Assembly: GCF_018219155.1 (NCBI RefSeq)
Contig: NZ_CP056123.1
Coordinates: 3,667,505-3,731,504 of the forward strand
DNA from: Moritella sp. 24
GTDB lineage: Bacteria; Pseudomonadota; Gammaproteobacteria; Enterobacterales; Moritellaceae
Direction: 5' to 3'
DNA length: 64,000 nt
Positions within the stretch are counted from its first letter, which is position 1. Every line of letters starts with the position of its first letter. Position numbers and translations under genes: made by a program. Under the pieces are notes generated by a model that saw only the letters and a list, made by a program, of their open reading frames with translations, ran no database searches and was not told the DNA's origin. Below are positions 53,093 through 62,699 of this stretch, one piece after another.

Positions 53093-53887
53093 ATGAGCAA
53101 GGTTACCGTATCTAAACTGCTTAAGATGAAGCAAGCAGGACAAAAATTTGCCAGTATTACCGCGTATGATGCGAGTTTTTCAGCATTATTTGATGAAGTC
53201 GGAATGCCGATATTATTAGTTGGCGACTCGATGGGAATGGTATTACAAGGCCATAATGATACGTTACCTGTCACTGTAACAGATATTGCTTATCATACCC
53301 GTTGTGTACGTGCTGGTGCGACGAAAGCACTTGTTATCGCTGATATGCCATTCATGAGCTACGCGACCAAAGAACAAACTTTAACGAATGCAACAACGCT
53401 AATGCAAGCCGGTGCAAACATGGTTAAAGTGGAAGGTGGTGAATGGTTAGTCGAAAGTGTTGCAGCACTGACTGAACGTGGTATTCCAGTGTGTGGCCAC
53501 CTTGGTTTAACACCACAATCAGTACACGTTTTTGGCGGATTTAAAGTACAAGGTCGTGCCCAGGATAAAGCCGATGAGATGGTCGAGCATGCGCTCTCAT
53601 TACAAGCTGCTGGTATTCAATTATTAGTTGTTGAATGTATCCCTGCACCATTAGCCAAACGTATTTCAGAAGCGCTTACTATTCCTGTAATCGGTATTGG
53701 CGCGGGTCGCGACACAGATGGTCAAATTTTAGTAATGCATGATGCATTTGGTATTTCGAAAGGCTTCGTACCTAAATTCTCGAAAAACTTTTTAGCCGAA
53801 ACCGGTGATATGCGCTTAGCAATTAGCGCTTACATCGATGAAGTTGCTGCGCAAACATTCCCTGCCGATGAGCACATGTTCTCATAA
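53093..53887 (+). CDS. panB: 3-methyl-2-oxobutanoate hydroxymethyltransferase
   Basis: Makes ketopantoate from ketoisovalerate and methylene-tetrahydrofolate, first step of pantothenate synthesis. Motifs: [36 protein letters not shown] (metal Asp), [25 protein letters not shown] and [19 protein letters not shown]. 264 residues. AAGAGGGA ribosome site, 18 bases after folK, so probably the same transcript. Confidence 0.97.
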   Translation: MSKVTVSKLLKMKQAGQKFASITAYDASFSALFDEVGMPILLVGDSMGMVLQGHNDTLPVTVTDIAYHTRCVRAGATKALVIADMPFMSYATKEQTLTNATTLMQAGANMVKVEGGEWLVESVAALTERGIPVCGHLGLTPQSVHVFGGFKVQGRAQDKADEMVEHALSLQAAGIQLLVVECIPAPLAKRISEALTIPVIGIGAGRDTDGQILVMHDAFGISKGFVPKFSKNFLAETGDMRLAISAYIDEVAAQTFPADEHMFS

Positions 53888-53895
53888 ATGGGTTA

Positions 53896-53934
53896 AGGGC
53901 TGTGTAAATAACTCACATTTACACAGCTCTCTTT
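53896..53934 (+). terminator. Hairpin between panB and panC
   Basis: AGGGCTGTGTAAAT pairs with ATTTACACAGCTCT around seven bases, then CTTTT. A terminator or attenuator within the pan cluster. Confidence 0.75.
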
Positions 53935-53969
53935 TCACATACCCTTCAATTTTATTAGGTAATTAATAT

Positions 53970-54821
53970 ATGGATATTATTGCAAATATTGATGCTCTTA
54001 GAGAGCAAGTTATCGCTTGGCGCCGTCAAGGTATATCAACCGCTTTTGTTCCTACTATGGGCAATCTCCATGACGGTCATTTAACACTCGTTAAAGAAGC
54101 ACAGAAATACGCAGATCGTGTTGTCGTCAGTATCTTTGTTAATCCAATGCAATTTAACCAAGCTGCAGATTTAGCTGCCTACCCACGAACGTTAGATCAA
54201 GATTGTCGCGCCTTACAAAGTGTTGATACTGATTTAGTATTCACACCTACACCTGAGCTTATTTATCCAAAAGGCTTAGCGGCACAAACGTTTATTCAAG
54301 TACCAGGTATTTCAGAAGTGCTTGAAGGTGAGCATCGCCCAGGTCACTTTAACGGTGTATCGACAATCGTGGCTAAATTATTTAATTTAGTACAACCTGA
54401 TGTGGCTTTATTTGGCGAAAAAGATTTCCAACAATTAGCCTTAATTCGTCATATGGTCAACGATCTAGCAATGCCGATTCAAATCGTAGGCGTGCCGACA
54501 GTACGTGAAGAGTCTGGATTAGCAATGAGCTCTCGTAATGGCCTGTTAACAGCAGAAGAACGCGCTATCGCCCCTCTACTTGCAGAAGTCATGGCGACGA
54601 TTGCAAGCCAAGTATCGATTGATGAGCAAGCAAATCAAGCTCTAGTCACGCAAGCAACAGCACAACTTAATGCTGCAGGTTTCAATACCGATGCAATTGA
54701 TATTGTAGATGCGGATACTTTAGCAACTCTCACTGCACACAGTCAGCAAGCCGTTATTTTAATGGCAGCATTTTTAGGAAAAGCACGCTTAATCGATAAC
54801 CAAGTGATTAAACTAAGCTAA
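53970..54821 (+). CDS. panC: Pantothenate synthetase
   Basis: ATP-dependent joining of pantoate and beta-alanine. Visible parts: [19 protein letters not shown] with the HxGH nucleotide motif, [41 protein letters not shown] and the loop [10 protein letters not shown]. 283 residues, normal. No strong ribosome site close to the ATG (TTAGGT further off). It follows panB across a hairpin, and panD comes 140 bases later. Confidence 0.97.
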   Translation: MDIIANIDALREQVIAWRRQGISTAFVPTMGNLHDGHLTLVKEAQKYADRVVVSIFVNPMQFNQAADLAAYPRTLDQDCRALQSVDTDLVFTPTPELIYPKGLAAQTFIQVPGISEVLEGEHRPGHFNGVSTIVAKLFNLVQPDVALFGEKDFQQLALIRHMVNDLAMPIQIVGVPTVREESGLAMSSRNGLLTAEERAIAPLLAEVMATIASQVSIDEQANQALVTQATAQLNAAGFNTDAIDIVDADTLATLTAHSQQAVILMAAFLGKARLIDNQVIKLS

Positions 54822-54961
54822 TCATAAACATAGCTCACTGACAATAAGTACAAATTACCTGATAAGTAGTATAATTGCGCTAATTGGACAAATACGCTAC
54901 TATGGTCGCTGGTACATATTTTGTACATTCATAAACAATTAATGGAATGGGTTTTAGAACA

Positions 54962-55342
54962 ATGCAAACCACAATGCTAAAAGGTAAATTACACCAAGCG
55001 CGTGTAACACATGCAGAATTAAACTATGAAGGTTCATGTGCAATCGATCAAGATATGCTTGATGCATCAGGGATCCTAGAATATGAAGCAATCGATATCT
55101 ATAACATTGATAATGGTGAGCGCTTTTCAACTTACGCGATTGCTGGCGAACGCGGTTCAAAAATAATCTCTGTGAACGGTGCAGCAGCACGTAAAGCAGC
55201 AGTAGGCGATCGTATCATTATCTGTGCTTATGTTCGCATGGACAATGAAGAAGCGAAACAACACAAGCCTTCACTTGTTTATCTTGATCAAGTGAATGAT
55301 ATTGTTCGCACAAGTAACGATATTCCAGTACAGGTTGCGTAG
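54962..55342 (+). CDS. panD: Aspartate 1-decarboxylase proenzyme
   Basis: Makes beta-alanine for PanC. The proenzyme cuts itself at Gly-Ser in [15 protein letters not shown], creating the pyruvoyl group; [30 protein letters not shown] and [15 protein letters not shown] are the family core. 126 residues. I start at [10 protein letters not shown], in line with E. coli PanD; the frame opens five codons upstream. The ribosome site is weak for both. Completing panBCD in one block is a useful sign of a full pantothenate pathway here except for panE. Confidence 0.96.
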   Translation: MQTTMLKGKLHQARVTHAELNYEGSCAIDQDMLDASGILEYEAIDIYNIDNGERFSTYAIAGERGSKIISVNGAAARKAAVGDRIIICAYVRMDNEEAKQHKPSLVYLDQVNDIVRTSNDIPVQVA

Positions 55343-55365
55343 TTAGCAAATCGATACGGAATAAT

Positions 55366-55393
55366 AAAAAACCAGCGTTATGCTGGTTTTTTT
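55366..55393 (+). terminator. Terminator after panD
   Basis: AAAAACCAGC and GCTGGTTTTT around GTTAT, with seven T. Confidence 0.92.
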
Positions 55394-55434
55394 GTATCCG
55401 TCATCTTATTCGCTGTCATTAAATGACAAGCAAT

Positions 55435-55461
55435 AAAAAAGAGCGCATAGCGCTCTTTTTT
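55435..55461 (-). terminator. Terminator after transketolase
   Basis: AAAAAGAGCGC and GCGCTCTTTTT around ATA; the A run on the left becomes the T run for the leftward tkt transcript. Usable from both sides. Confidence 0.9.
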
Positions 55462-55511
55462 CGTTACCGTAATAGATTAAATCTGCGTGCGATCAGCACA
55501 CAGGTTTAAAA

Positions 55512-57500
55512 TTACAGTGACTCAGCCGTTGCAACAACGTTAGCAACAGTGAAACCGAACATTTCGAACAATTGGTCAGCAGGTGCTGATTCGCCAAATG
55601 TTGTCATGCCGATGATAGCACCGTTAAAGCCAGTGTACTTGTGCCAGAAGTCAGCAATACCCGCTTCAACTGCAACACGTTTAACAACGTCTGAAGGTAA
55701 AACTGATTCGCGGTATGCAGCATCTTGCGCATCAAATACGTCAGTAGCAGGCATAGATACAACACGTACTTTACGGCCTTTTGCAGTAAGTTCTGCAGCA
55801 GCTTTAGTACAAAGTTCAACTTCAGAACCCGTAGAGATAAGGATAAGCTCTGGTTTGCCATCACAATCAACTAGCGTGTAACCACCTTTAGCAACGTTTG
55901 CTAATTGTGCTTCATCACGTGCCATTGGAGTTAGACCTTGGCGACTGAAGATTAATGCTGTAGGACCATCTTTACGTTCAATTGCGTGTTTCCAAGCAAC
56001 AGCTGATTCAACAGAATCACATGGACGCCATGCGCTCATGTTAGGCGTCATACGTAAGCTTGCAACTTGTTCAACAGGTTGGTGAGTTGGACCATCTTCA
56101 CCTAGACCGATTGAATCGTGCGTGTAAACTTGGATGTTTTGCACTTTCATTAATGCAGCCATACGCATTGCGTTACGCGCATATTCCATGAACATTAGGA
56201 ATGTAGCACCGTAAGCCGTGAAGCCACCATGTAGAGACATACCGTTAATGATTGCAGTCATACCGAATTCACGTACACCGTAGTGTAAGTAGTTACCTGA
56301 TGCGTCATCAGCAGTGATTGCTTTAGTACCAGACCACATCGTTAAGTTAGATGGTGCTAAATCAGCTGAACCACCTAGTAGTTCTGGTAATAATGCACCA
56401 AATTCTTCAATACAGTTTTGTGATGCTTTACGTGTTGCTACTTTTGCAGAGTCAGCTTGAAGCTGCTTGATGTAGTCAGACGTTTTAGTTTCCCAGTCAG
56501 CTGGTAATTCACCAGAAGTACGACGAACGTATTCTGCAGCTAGTTCAGGGTATGCAGCTTCATAAGCAGCAAATTTTTCATTCCATGCAGCTTCTGCTTG
56601 TGCGCCAGCTTCATTCGCATCCCATTCAGAATAGATATCTGCTGGGATTTCGAATGCAGGGTGTTTCCAACCTAATTTTTCACGTGTTGCAATGATTTCT
56701 GCGTCACCTAGAGGAGCACCATGACAGTCATGCGTACCTTCTTTGTTTGGTGAACCGAAACCGATTACTGTTTTACAACAGATAAGGCTTGGACGTGATG
56801 TTTCTGCTTTAGATGCATCAATTGCCGCTTGGATTTCTGCAGGGTTATGACCATCTACAGAAATAACATGCCAGCCGTAAGCTTCAAAGCGTTTCACTGT
56901 ATCGTCAGTGAACCAACCATCTACTTCGCCATCAATTGAAATGCCGTTGTCATCCCAGAATGCAACCAGTTTACCTAGGCCTAATGTGCCAGCAAGTGAA
57001 CATGCTTCGTGTGAGATACCTTCCATTAAGCAACCGTCGCCTAAGAAAGAATAAGTGAAGTGATCAACAACATCATGTTCAGGCTTGTTGAACTGTGCTG
57101 CTAATGTTTTTTCAGCAATCGCCATACCAACAGCATTAGTGATACCTTGACCTAGTGGGCCAGTCGTTGTTTCAATGCCCGGTGCATAACCGTATTCAGG
57201 GTGACCCGGCGTTTTTGAATGCAATTGACGGAAATTTTTCAATTCTTCAATTGGTAATGCATAGCCAGTAAGGTGAAGCAGTGAGTAAATAAGCATTGAG
57301 CCATGACCGTTTGAAAGAATAAAGCGATCACGGTCAACCCAGTTTGGATTTGCTGGGTTATGGTTTAGGTTTTTACGCCATAATACTTCGGCAATATCTG
57401 CCATGCCCATAGGTGCGCCTGGATGGCCTGAATTTGCTTGTTGAACTGCGTCCATACTTAGGGCACGAATTGCGTTCGCTAGCTCTTGACGAGATGGCAT
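55512..57500 (-). CDS. tkt: Transketolase
   Basis: Thiamine-diphosphate enzyme of the pentose phosphate pathway. Motifs: [30 protein letters not shown], the ThDP-binding [23 protein letters not shown] and, in the pyrimidine domain, [17 protein letters not shown] and [18 protein letters not shown]. 662 residues, same as E. coli TktA. GGAGCAAAAT stands before the ATG. It works with the transaldolase at 9.2 kb, which is not linked. A single leftward gene. Confidence 0.97.
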   Translation of the reverse strand: MPSRQELANAIRALSMDAVQQANSGHPGAPMGMADIAEVLWRKNLNHNPANPNWVDRDRFILSNGHGSMLIYSLLHLTGYALPIEELKNFRQLHSKTPGHPEYGYAPGIETTTGPLGQGITNAVGMAIAEKTLAAQFNKPEHDVVDHFTYSFLGDGCLMEGISHEACSLAGTLGLGKLVAFWDDNGISIDGEVDGWFTDDTVKRFEAYGWHVISVDGHNPAEIQAAIDASKAETSRPSLICCKTVIGFGSPNKEGTHDCHGAPLGDAEIIATREKLGWKHPAFEIPADIYSEWDANEAGAQAEAAWNEKFAAYEAAYPELAAEYVRRTSGELPADWETKTSDYIKQLQADSAKVATRKASQNCIEEFGALLPELLGGSADLAPSNLTMWSGTKAITADDASGNYLHYGVREFGMTAIINGMSLHGGFTAYGATFLMFMEYARNAMRMAALMKVQNIQVYTHDSIGLGEDGPTHQPVEQVASLRMTPNMSAWRPCDSVESAVAWKHAIERKDGPTALIFSRQGLTPMARDEAQLANVAKGGYTLVDCDGKPELILISTGSEVELCTKAAAELTAKGRKVRVVSMPATDVFDAQDAAYRESVLPSDVVKRVAVEAGIADFWHKYTGFNGAIIGMTTFGESAPADQLFEMFGFTVANVVATAESL

Positions 57501-57887
57501 ATTTTGCTCCTGCTAAGATTAATTTAAAATACTTTTAAGCTGTTATATTGTCATAAAATTATCTTATGTATAACAAGTTTTTTTAGTTTATTTAGATTTA
57601 TCGGTTTTTCAGTTAGCAATGACGTATTAACGTTCTAAGCTAACCATAACACCTTTCGAATGAAACCATTTTAGCACTCAAACGAATTTAAGTGTGCGAT
57701 TTTATTTGTAATAATGTGAACATTGCACATAAATAATGTTTTTTAATCAAAATTGTTTTTTATTGGATCTAACTAAAAAGAAATACTATCAACACTGTTT
57801 ATTCGTTATACTGCTTCTGCATTGATTCTCTACTATTTGATACGAGCTTATGTGCACTCTTCTCACTGGTTCAGGTGGCACATGTGA
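57501..57887. other. Divergent promoter region between tkt and the ClC gene
   Basis: 387 bases, very AT-rich, with long T and A tracts (57575-57600, 57735-57780). It must hold both promoters. I saw no open frame with a ribosome site, no repeat array and no clear operator. Confidence 0.5.
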
Positions 57888-59300
57888 ATGGCTAAATCAC
57901 CCAATTTAAAATTCTTCAAAACAGCACTGCGTAAGCACCGTACAAGTCCTAAGTTACTCTCAGCCAAGCACGATTATATTGTTCTCCCTATTATTTCAGC
58001 TCTCGTCGGGGGGATGACAGGTTTAATGATCGCGCTATTTGAAGCTGCGGTACTCTGGACCGATGCACAGCGATTACAAATATTTAACCCTTTAGCACTC
58101 CCACCAGCGATTAATATTCTTTTCATTATGATGCTCAGTGGAGCCATGGTTGGCTTTGCGTTTTGGTTAACATTGCGTTTTGCTCCCGAAGCATCTGGCA
58201 GCGGTATTACGCATATCGAAGGGGCGTTGGATGATATGTATGATATCCGTTGGCGTCGTTTATTACCGGTAAAATTAGTTGCTGGCACATTAGCAATTAG
58301 TTCAGGAATGATTTTTGGCCGTGCGGGTCCATCAATTCAAATTGGTGGCACAGTCGGACGGATGTTTGCAGATACCGCTAAGCGCTATACTAATTCAACC
58401 CATATTTTAGTGGCGGCAGGGGCCGCAGCAGGCTTAGCAGCCGCATTCAATGCTCCCCTTGCCGGTATTTTATTTGTTATTGAAGAAATGCGTCCTCACT
58501 TTCGCTATAACATGACGTCTATAAAATGCGTAACCCTTGCAGCTGCGGTAGCGACGATCGTCATGCGTGCTTTTCATGGTCAAGACGCTGTGATGCCCAT
58601 CGTTGATTTTGATGTGCCACCACTCACCTCACTTTGGCTATTTCTTTTATTAGGCTCGATTTTTGGTGTCATTGGCGTGTATTTCAACCGTTGGATAATC
58701 AGCAGTACTAAATTATTAAAACGTAAACAAAATAATAAGATGCACCGTATTATTCTGACTGGTGTTTTCTTTGGCTGCCTGTTTGCCCTATTACAATCAT
58801 TCGCCCCAGATATCGCTGGTAACGGTAGAGATTTAATGGTGAGAATGGTGCAAGACCCAAGTGCTTGGGTTATTTTAGTCGGATTATTTGTGCTGCGTTT
58901 AATGGGGACTATTGCTTGTTTTGCCTCTGGCGCCCCTGGTGGTGTATTTACCCCTATGCTGACTTTAGGTACATTATTTGGGTTGGCTTACGGTGTTATT
59001 GCTGCCGAACTATTTCCAAGTTTCGTTGACGAACCTATCGTCTATGCAATTGCAGGTATGGGCGCATTATTTGCAGCGACAGTAAGAGCACCTGTAACAG
59101 GTATTGTGTTAGTCGTTGAAATGACAGATAGCTATGAATTGATTTTACCTTTATTAATCACTTGCCTTGGCGCAACATTCGTCGCTCAAGCAATTGGCGG
59201 AAAACCACTTTACGCCGAACTCTTAAAATTATCCTTACCCAAAGAAGCAGGCCCTGAAGAAGAAAAAGAGAGATTGGCAACACCTGTTTCAGTCAATTAA
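57888..59300 (+). CDS. ClC-family chloride channel/exchanger with altered gating residue
   Basis: 470 residues, about 18 membrane segments in the ClC fold. Selectivity-filter motifs: EASGSGITHIEGA (filter Ser), GMIFGRAGPSIQIGG, FNAPLAGILFVIEEMRPHFRY and GAPGGVFTPMLTLG; the filter Tyr is in GGKPLYAEL. E. coli ClcA has GREGP, and its Glu148 is the chloride-coupled gate; here codon 146 is GCG, Ala. The internal proton glutamate region IEEMRP is kept. In E. coli the same change abolishes proton coupling, so this may be a passive chloride conductor; that is inference. AGGTGG ribosome site, monocistronic. Confidence 0.92.
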   Translation: MAKSPNLKFFKTALRKHRTSPKLLSAKHDYIVLPIISALVGGMTGLMIALFEAAVLWTDAQRLQIFNPLALPPAINILFIMMLSGAMVGFAFWLTLRFAPEASGSGITHIEGALDDMYDIRWRRLLPVKLVAGTLAISSGMIFGRAGPSIQIGGTVGRMFADTAKRYTNSTHILVAAGAAAGLAAAFNAPLAGILFVIEEMRPHFRYNMTSIKCVTLAAAVATIVMRAFHGQDAVMPIVDFDVPPLTSLWLFLLLGSIFGVIGVYFNRWIISSTKLLKRKQNNKMHRIILTGVFFGCLFALLQSFAPDIAGNGRDLMVRMVQDPSAWVILVGLFVLRLMGTIACFASGAPGGVFTPMLTLGTLFGLAYGVIAAELFPSFVDEPIVYAIAGMGALFAATVRAPVTGIVLVVEMTDSYELILPLLITCLGATFVAQAIGGKPLYAELLKLSLPKEAGPEEEKERLATPVSVN

Positions 59301-59338
59301 TATGTGATTTATCGATAAATTCACATGACGAAAAACAA

Positions 59339-59362
59339 AAAAAGCACCCTTAGGTGCTTTTT
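59339..59362. terminator. Terminator between the ClC gene and the YfaZ-like gene
   Basis: AAAGCACC and GGTGCTTT around CTTA with A and T runs on both sides; bidirectional. Confidence 0.88.
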
Positions 59363-59388
59363 ACGATATAAATGAATCTAAAGTGATC

Positions 59389-59925
59389 TTAGAAGACCCA
59401 CGCTAGACCAAATAATATATCACTTGTTAAACGTTCGCTTGGCATGCGATCATATTCAACTGTCGTATGGTTATATTCAACAAAGAAACTTGCAGTCGGC
59501 ATTACCGCATAGCTAGCACGTGCAATCCACTGTGTGTAATTCTCTGTATCGCCAAACGCTAAGATTTCTGGACTAAAGTGAAACTCAGCTTCAAGGCTAA
59601 ACTCTTCAGTTAAGCGTAATCCACCTAAACCACCAAATGCTAATGCATAACCATCACCATTGTCGTTATCCATTCTCATCGCTTTTGCGCCAAGTTCAAA
59701 AAACGTTGAACCTACATCTTGAAACGCATAAAGACCTGTATCTACAGTGTAACCATTGTCGATAGTTTGTAGGTAATCACCTTTTAACTTAAGTGCTTCT
59801 TGCATTTCAATGTCGTAGCCCAAAACGATATTATCGTTATCGAAAGCAAGTGAAATATTTGATGCAGCACTGCTAAAGCTAGCGAGTAACCCTGCTGTGA
59901 TAACTAATGATTTTTTCAATGACAC
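59389..59925 (-). CDS. YfaZ-like outer membrane protein
   Basis: 178 residues. Signal peptide SLKKSLVITAGLLASFSSAA then SNISLAFDNDNIVLGYDIEM. The rest is alternating beta strands with Asp/Asn-rich turns, ending DILFGLAWVF, the aromatic C-terminus of barrel proteins. This pattern fits the YfaZ family of small porin-like barrels; function unknown. The start is GTG, nine bases after GGGA; a TTG seven codons earlier lacks a ribosome site. Confidence 0.82.
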   Translation of the reverse strand: MSLKKSLVITAGLLASFSSAASNISLAFDNDNIVLGYDIEMQEALKLKGDYLQTIDNGYTVDTGLYAFQDVGSTFFELGAKAMRMDNDNGDGYALAFGGLGGLRLTEEFSLEAEFHFSPEILAFGDTENYTQWIARASYAVMPTASFFVEYNHTTVEYDRMPSERLTSDILFGLAWVF

Positions 59926-60257
59926 TTTAATTATTCCCAATGGCAAATGAGTGATAATGGTAATTATATTTAATAATAGTAAACGAATATTTAATTTCAG
60001 CTAAAAAATAGTCGTGACTTCATACTTTTAGTACTTTCGTCCTATGCTACTGCATATTGACTGTTTATTACATATATACATAAATAAAAATCCACTGAAA
60101 ATCGCAGTTTTAAACATATTTAATAAATTAATATGACATAAAGACTATCTTAATACCGGTAAAGTGGTTTAGAATAGCCGTCTAGATGTTAAAACTTCTA
60201 CACATATAAACGTATATTACGTCGGTTGTGTTTAAATATAGAGAGAGAATAAGAACC
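59926..60257. other. Divergent region between the YfaZ-like gene and metK
   Basis: 332 AT-rich bases with both promoters. Contains tandem MetJ-like boxes near 60176. No SAM riboswitch structure was recognised and no gene seen. Confidence 0.5.
60176..60199 (+). promoter_or_regulatory. Candidate MetJ operator (three tandem 8-bp met boxes)
   Basis: AGCCGTCT, AGATGTTA and AAACTTCT lie head to tail and match the met box AGACGTCT at 7, 5 and 6 of 8 positions. They sit 59-82 bases before the metK ATG. Confidence 0.5.
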
Positions 60258-61409
60258 ATGGCTAAACATTTGTTTACCTCTGAGTCAGTATCAGAAGGTC
60301 ATCCTGATAAAATTGCAGACCAAATCTCCGATGCTGTACTTGATGCAATCATCGCTCAAGACCCTAAAGCACGCGTAGCCTGTGAGACTTATGTTAAAAC
60401 AGGTATGGTTATGGTTGGTGGTGAAGTAACGACTGACGCTTGGGTTGATATCGAAGAAATCACTCGTAAGACAGTACGTGAAATCGGTTACATCAACTCA
60501 GAAATGGGTTTTGACGCTGACTCTTGTGCTGTATTAAACACAATCGGTAAGCAATCTCCAGATATCAATCAAGGTGTTGACCGTGATGATCCACTAGAGC
60601 AAGGCGCTGGTGACCAAGGTTTAATGTTTGGTTATGCAAACAATGAAACTGAAGAATTAATGCCTGCGCCAATTACTTACTCACACAAGCTGGTTAAACG
60701 CCAAGCTGAAGTACGTAAAAGCGGTACACTTCCTTGGTTACGTCCTGATGCAAAAAGCCAAATCACATTTGCTTATGACGACGGTAAAATTGTTGGTATC
60801 GATGCAGTTGTTCTTTCAACTCAGCATTCTGAAGATATCAAACAAGCAGATCTAGTTGAAGCCGTGATGGAAACAATCATCAAGCCAGTACTACCTGAGC
60901 AATGGTTAACGAAAGATACTAAATTCTTCATTAACCCAACCGGTCGTTTCGTTATCGGTGGTCCAGTAGGTGACTGTGGTTTGACTGGCCGTAAAATTAT
61001 CGTAGATACATACGGTGGTATGGCGCGTCACGGTGGTGGTGCATTCTCTGGTAAAGATCCATCAAAAGTAGATCGTTCAGCAGCATATGCAGCACGTTAC
61101 GTTGCTAAAAACATTGTAGCGGCTGGCCTAGCTGACCGTTGTGAAATCCAAGTTTCTTACGCGATCGGTGTTGCAGAACCAACGTCAATCTCTGTTGAAA
61201 CATTCGGTACTGGTAAAGTAAGCGAAGAGTTATTAACTAAACTTGTTCGTGAACATTTCGAATTACGTCCACACGGTCTAATCGAAATGCTAGATCTTAA
61301 GCGCCCTATTTACCAAAATACAGCTGCTTATGGTCACTTTGGTCGTAGCGAATTCTCTTGGGAAGCAACAGACAAAGCTGAAATCCTACGTGATGCAGCA
61401 GGTCTTTAA
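60258..61409 (+). CDS. metK: S-adenosylmethionine synthetase
   Basis: Makes S-adenosylmethionine from methionine and ATP. Signature parts: [52 protein letters not shown], and [23 protein letters not shown]. 383 residues, as in E. coli. The frame extends ten codons upstream; [10 protein letters not shown] aligns with the family start, preceded by purine-rich AGAGAGAATAAGAACC. MetJ-like boxes suggest methionine repression. A GCAACTG/CAGTTGC hairpin follows near 61430-61451. Confidence 0.97.
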   Translation: MAKHLFTSESVSEGHPDKIADQISDAVLDAIIAQDPKARVACETYVKTGMVMVGGEVTTDAWVDIEEITRKTVREIGYINSEMGFDADSCAVLNTIGKQSPDINQGVDRDDPLEQGAGDQGLMFGYANNETEELMPAPITYSHKLVKRQAEVRKSGTLPWLRPDAKSQITFAYDDGKIVGIDAVVLSTQHSEDIKQADLVEAVMETIIKPVLPEQWLTKDTKFFINPTGRFVIGGPVGDCGLTGRKIIVDTYGGMARHGGGAFSGKDPSKVDRSAAYAARYVAKNIVAAGLADRCEIQVSYAIGVAEPTSISVETFGTGKVSEELLTKLVREHFELRPHGLIEMLDLKRPIYQNTAAYGHFGRSEFSWEATDKAEILRDAAGL

Positions 61410-61472
61410 TCAACATTAACATTTAGCTAGCAACTGCTAATTAACAGTTGCGAGTTAATCGTTAATAGTAGA

Positions 61473-61507
61473 GGCGCTTTTGGTTATATAACCAAAGCGC
61501 CTTTTTT
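61473..61507 (+). terminator. Terminator after metK
   Basis: GGCGCTTTTGGTTA and TAACCAAAGCGCC pair with one bulged T, followed by six T. Confidence 0.88.
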
Positions 61508-61520
61508 ATAGATACCAATT

Positions 61521-62066
61521 ATGCCCGACACTTTATTATCACAAAATGCACCACCACAGAGTGCACATCAACAAAATCCTACACCTGAAATGCTAGCGCA
61601 ATTAGTGTTAGCAAAAATAGACACGTGCTACCAGCAAGCCGAACAACGGTTAAATCGCAACTTCCCTCGCCCACAAATTAATTTTAATCAACGTGGTAAA
61701 GCAGCAGGAAGTGCCAGATTACAAACAAATGAATTACGTTTTAATCCCGTTTTATTACGAGAAAATCAACAACATTTCATTGCACATACCGTCCCACATG
61801 AAGTTGCTCACCTATTGGTTTACCAAATTTTTGGTCGAACTAAGCCCCATGGTAAAGAGTGGCAACAAATCATGAATAAAATATTTGATCTCACCGCAAA
61901 AACAACACATGAATATGACGTATCGAGTGTGAAAGGCAAAACTTTTACCTATGCTTGTCAATGTACTGAGCATCAGCTAACAATTCGTCGTCATAATAAA
62001 ATAGTTCGCGATAACGTCAAATATATTTGTCGATTTTGCAGAAAAAGTTTAACCATAAAGTATTAA
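61521..62066 (+). CDS. sprT: SprT-family zinc metalloprotease-like protein
   Basis: 181 residues. The zinc site HEVAH appears in HTVPHEVAHLLVYQIFGRTKPHGKEW, and a C-terminal zinc-ribbon-like part holds CQC and CRFC. The N-terminal part has NFPRPQINFNQRGKAAGSARL, typical of SprT. Eukaryotic SPRTN relatives cut DNA-bound proteins; the bacterial role is unproven. It follows metK after a terminator. There is no strong ribosome site (GATACCAATT ATG). Confidence 0.92.
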   Translation: MPDTLLSQNAPPQSAHQQNPTPEMLAQLVLAKIDTCYQQAEQRLNRNFPRPQINFNQRGKAAGSARLQTNELRFNPVLLRENQQHFIAHTVPHEVAHLLVYQIFGRTKPHGKEWQQIMNKIFDLTAKTTHEYDVSSVKGKTFTYACQCTEHQLTIRRHNKIVRDNVKYICRFCRKSLTIKY

Positions 62067-62216
62067 ATTGTATTTAATAACAAGAGATTAACCCAAAACT
62101 TTAATATGACAACTTGTTAGCTAATTATATGAAAAATTAACGTTATATAGGTGTATTTATCTAAATTCATAAGATAAAATAACTTAATACATACCATTGT
62201 GATAGGGAACTAGGTT

Positions 62217-62447
62217 ATGACTCAAACGTTGGATACTGCAAAATCAACCGATTATGAAATGGAAAAACTGATAGCTGCAGTTTTAAAGCGTAATAAAAAT
62301 CAGGCGGAGCAAATTGCTCGTAGTCTTGATCTGAGTGCTTTATCGATCTCTCAACGTATTTTTATGGCTAAATCAGGTGTGTTAAAAGAAAAAATGTTAA
62401 CAGATTCAGATATCGCAGTTCGTTACGCAGCATCTCGCGCAAACTAA
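62217..62447 (+). CDS. Small hypothetical protein (76 residues)
   Basis: Helical, charged and cytosolic: MEKLIAAVLKRNKNQAEQIA, then LSALSISQRIFMAKSGVLKE and DSDIAVRYAASRAN. No family recognised. A good open frame, with AGG four bases and AGGGA nine bases before the ATG, and a terminator directly behind it support a real gene. The composition is similar to its neighbours. Single gene. Confidence 0.65.
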   Translation: MTQTLDTAKSTDYEMEKLIAAVLKRNKNQAEQIARSLDLSALSISQRIFMAKSGVLKEKMLTDSDIAVRYAASRAN

Positions 62448-62465
62448 TTTATTACCTCGATATCT

Positions 62466-62496
62466 AAAGAGCAGTCGTTATCTTCTGCTCTTTTTT
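62466..62496 (+). terminator. Terminator after the 76-residue gene
   Basis: AAAGAGCAG and CTGCTCTTT around ten bases with six T. Confidence 0.85.
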
Positions 62497-62699
62497 ATAT
62501 CTGTATCTTCCACTATCCCCCAAAAAATTTCACTTAATCTTTAATCGATTATTCAAATATCACGCTATAACGCGTATTTTGGTATTATTTTAATTTCTCA
62601 CTCATCTCGACCAAAACAAACTTAATATCCATTTTCAGTATTCTTTCGTCTATTTTAGCTGTGCTACAATGTTGTATTATTACATTGGAGCAGCCTGTA

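Noticed and set aside
57700-57735. CRP-like TGTGAACATTGCACA before the ClC gene
   Set aside because: The half sites are one base too close and the second is imperfect.
60000-60257. SAM riboswitch before metK
   Set aside because: No conserved core helices recognised; MetJ-like boxes explain control better.
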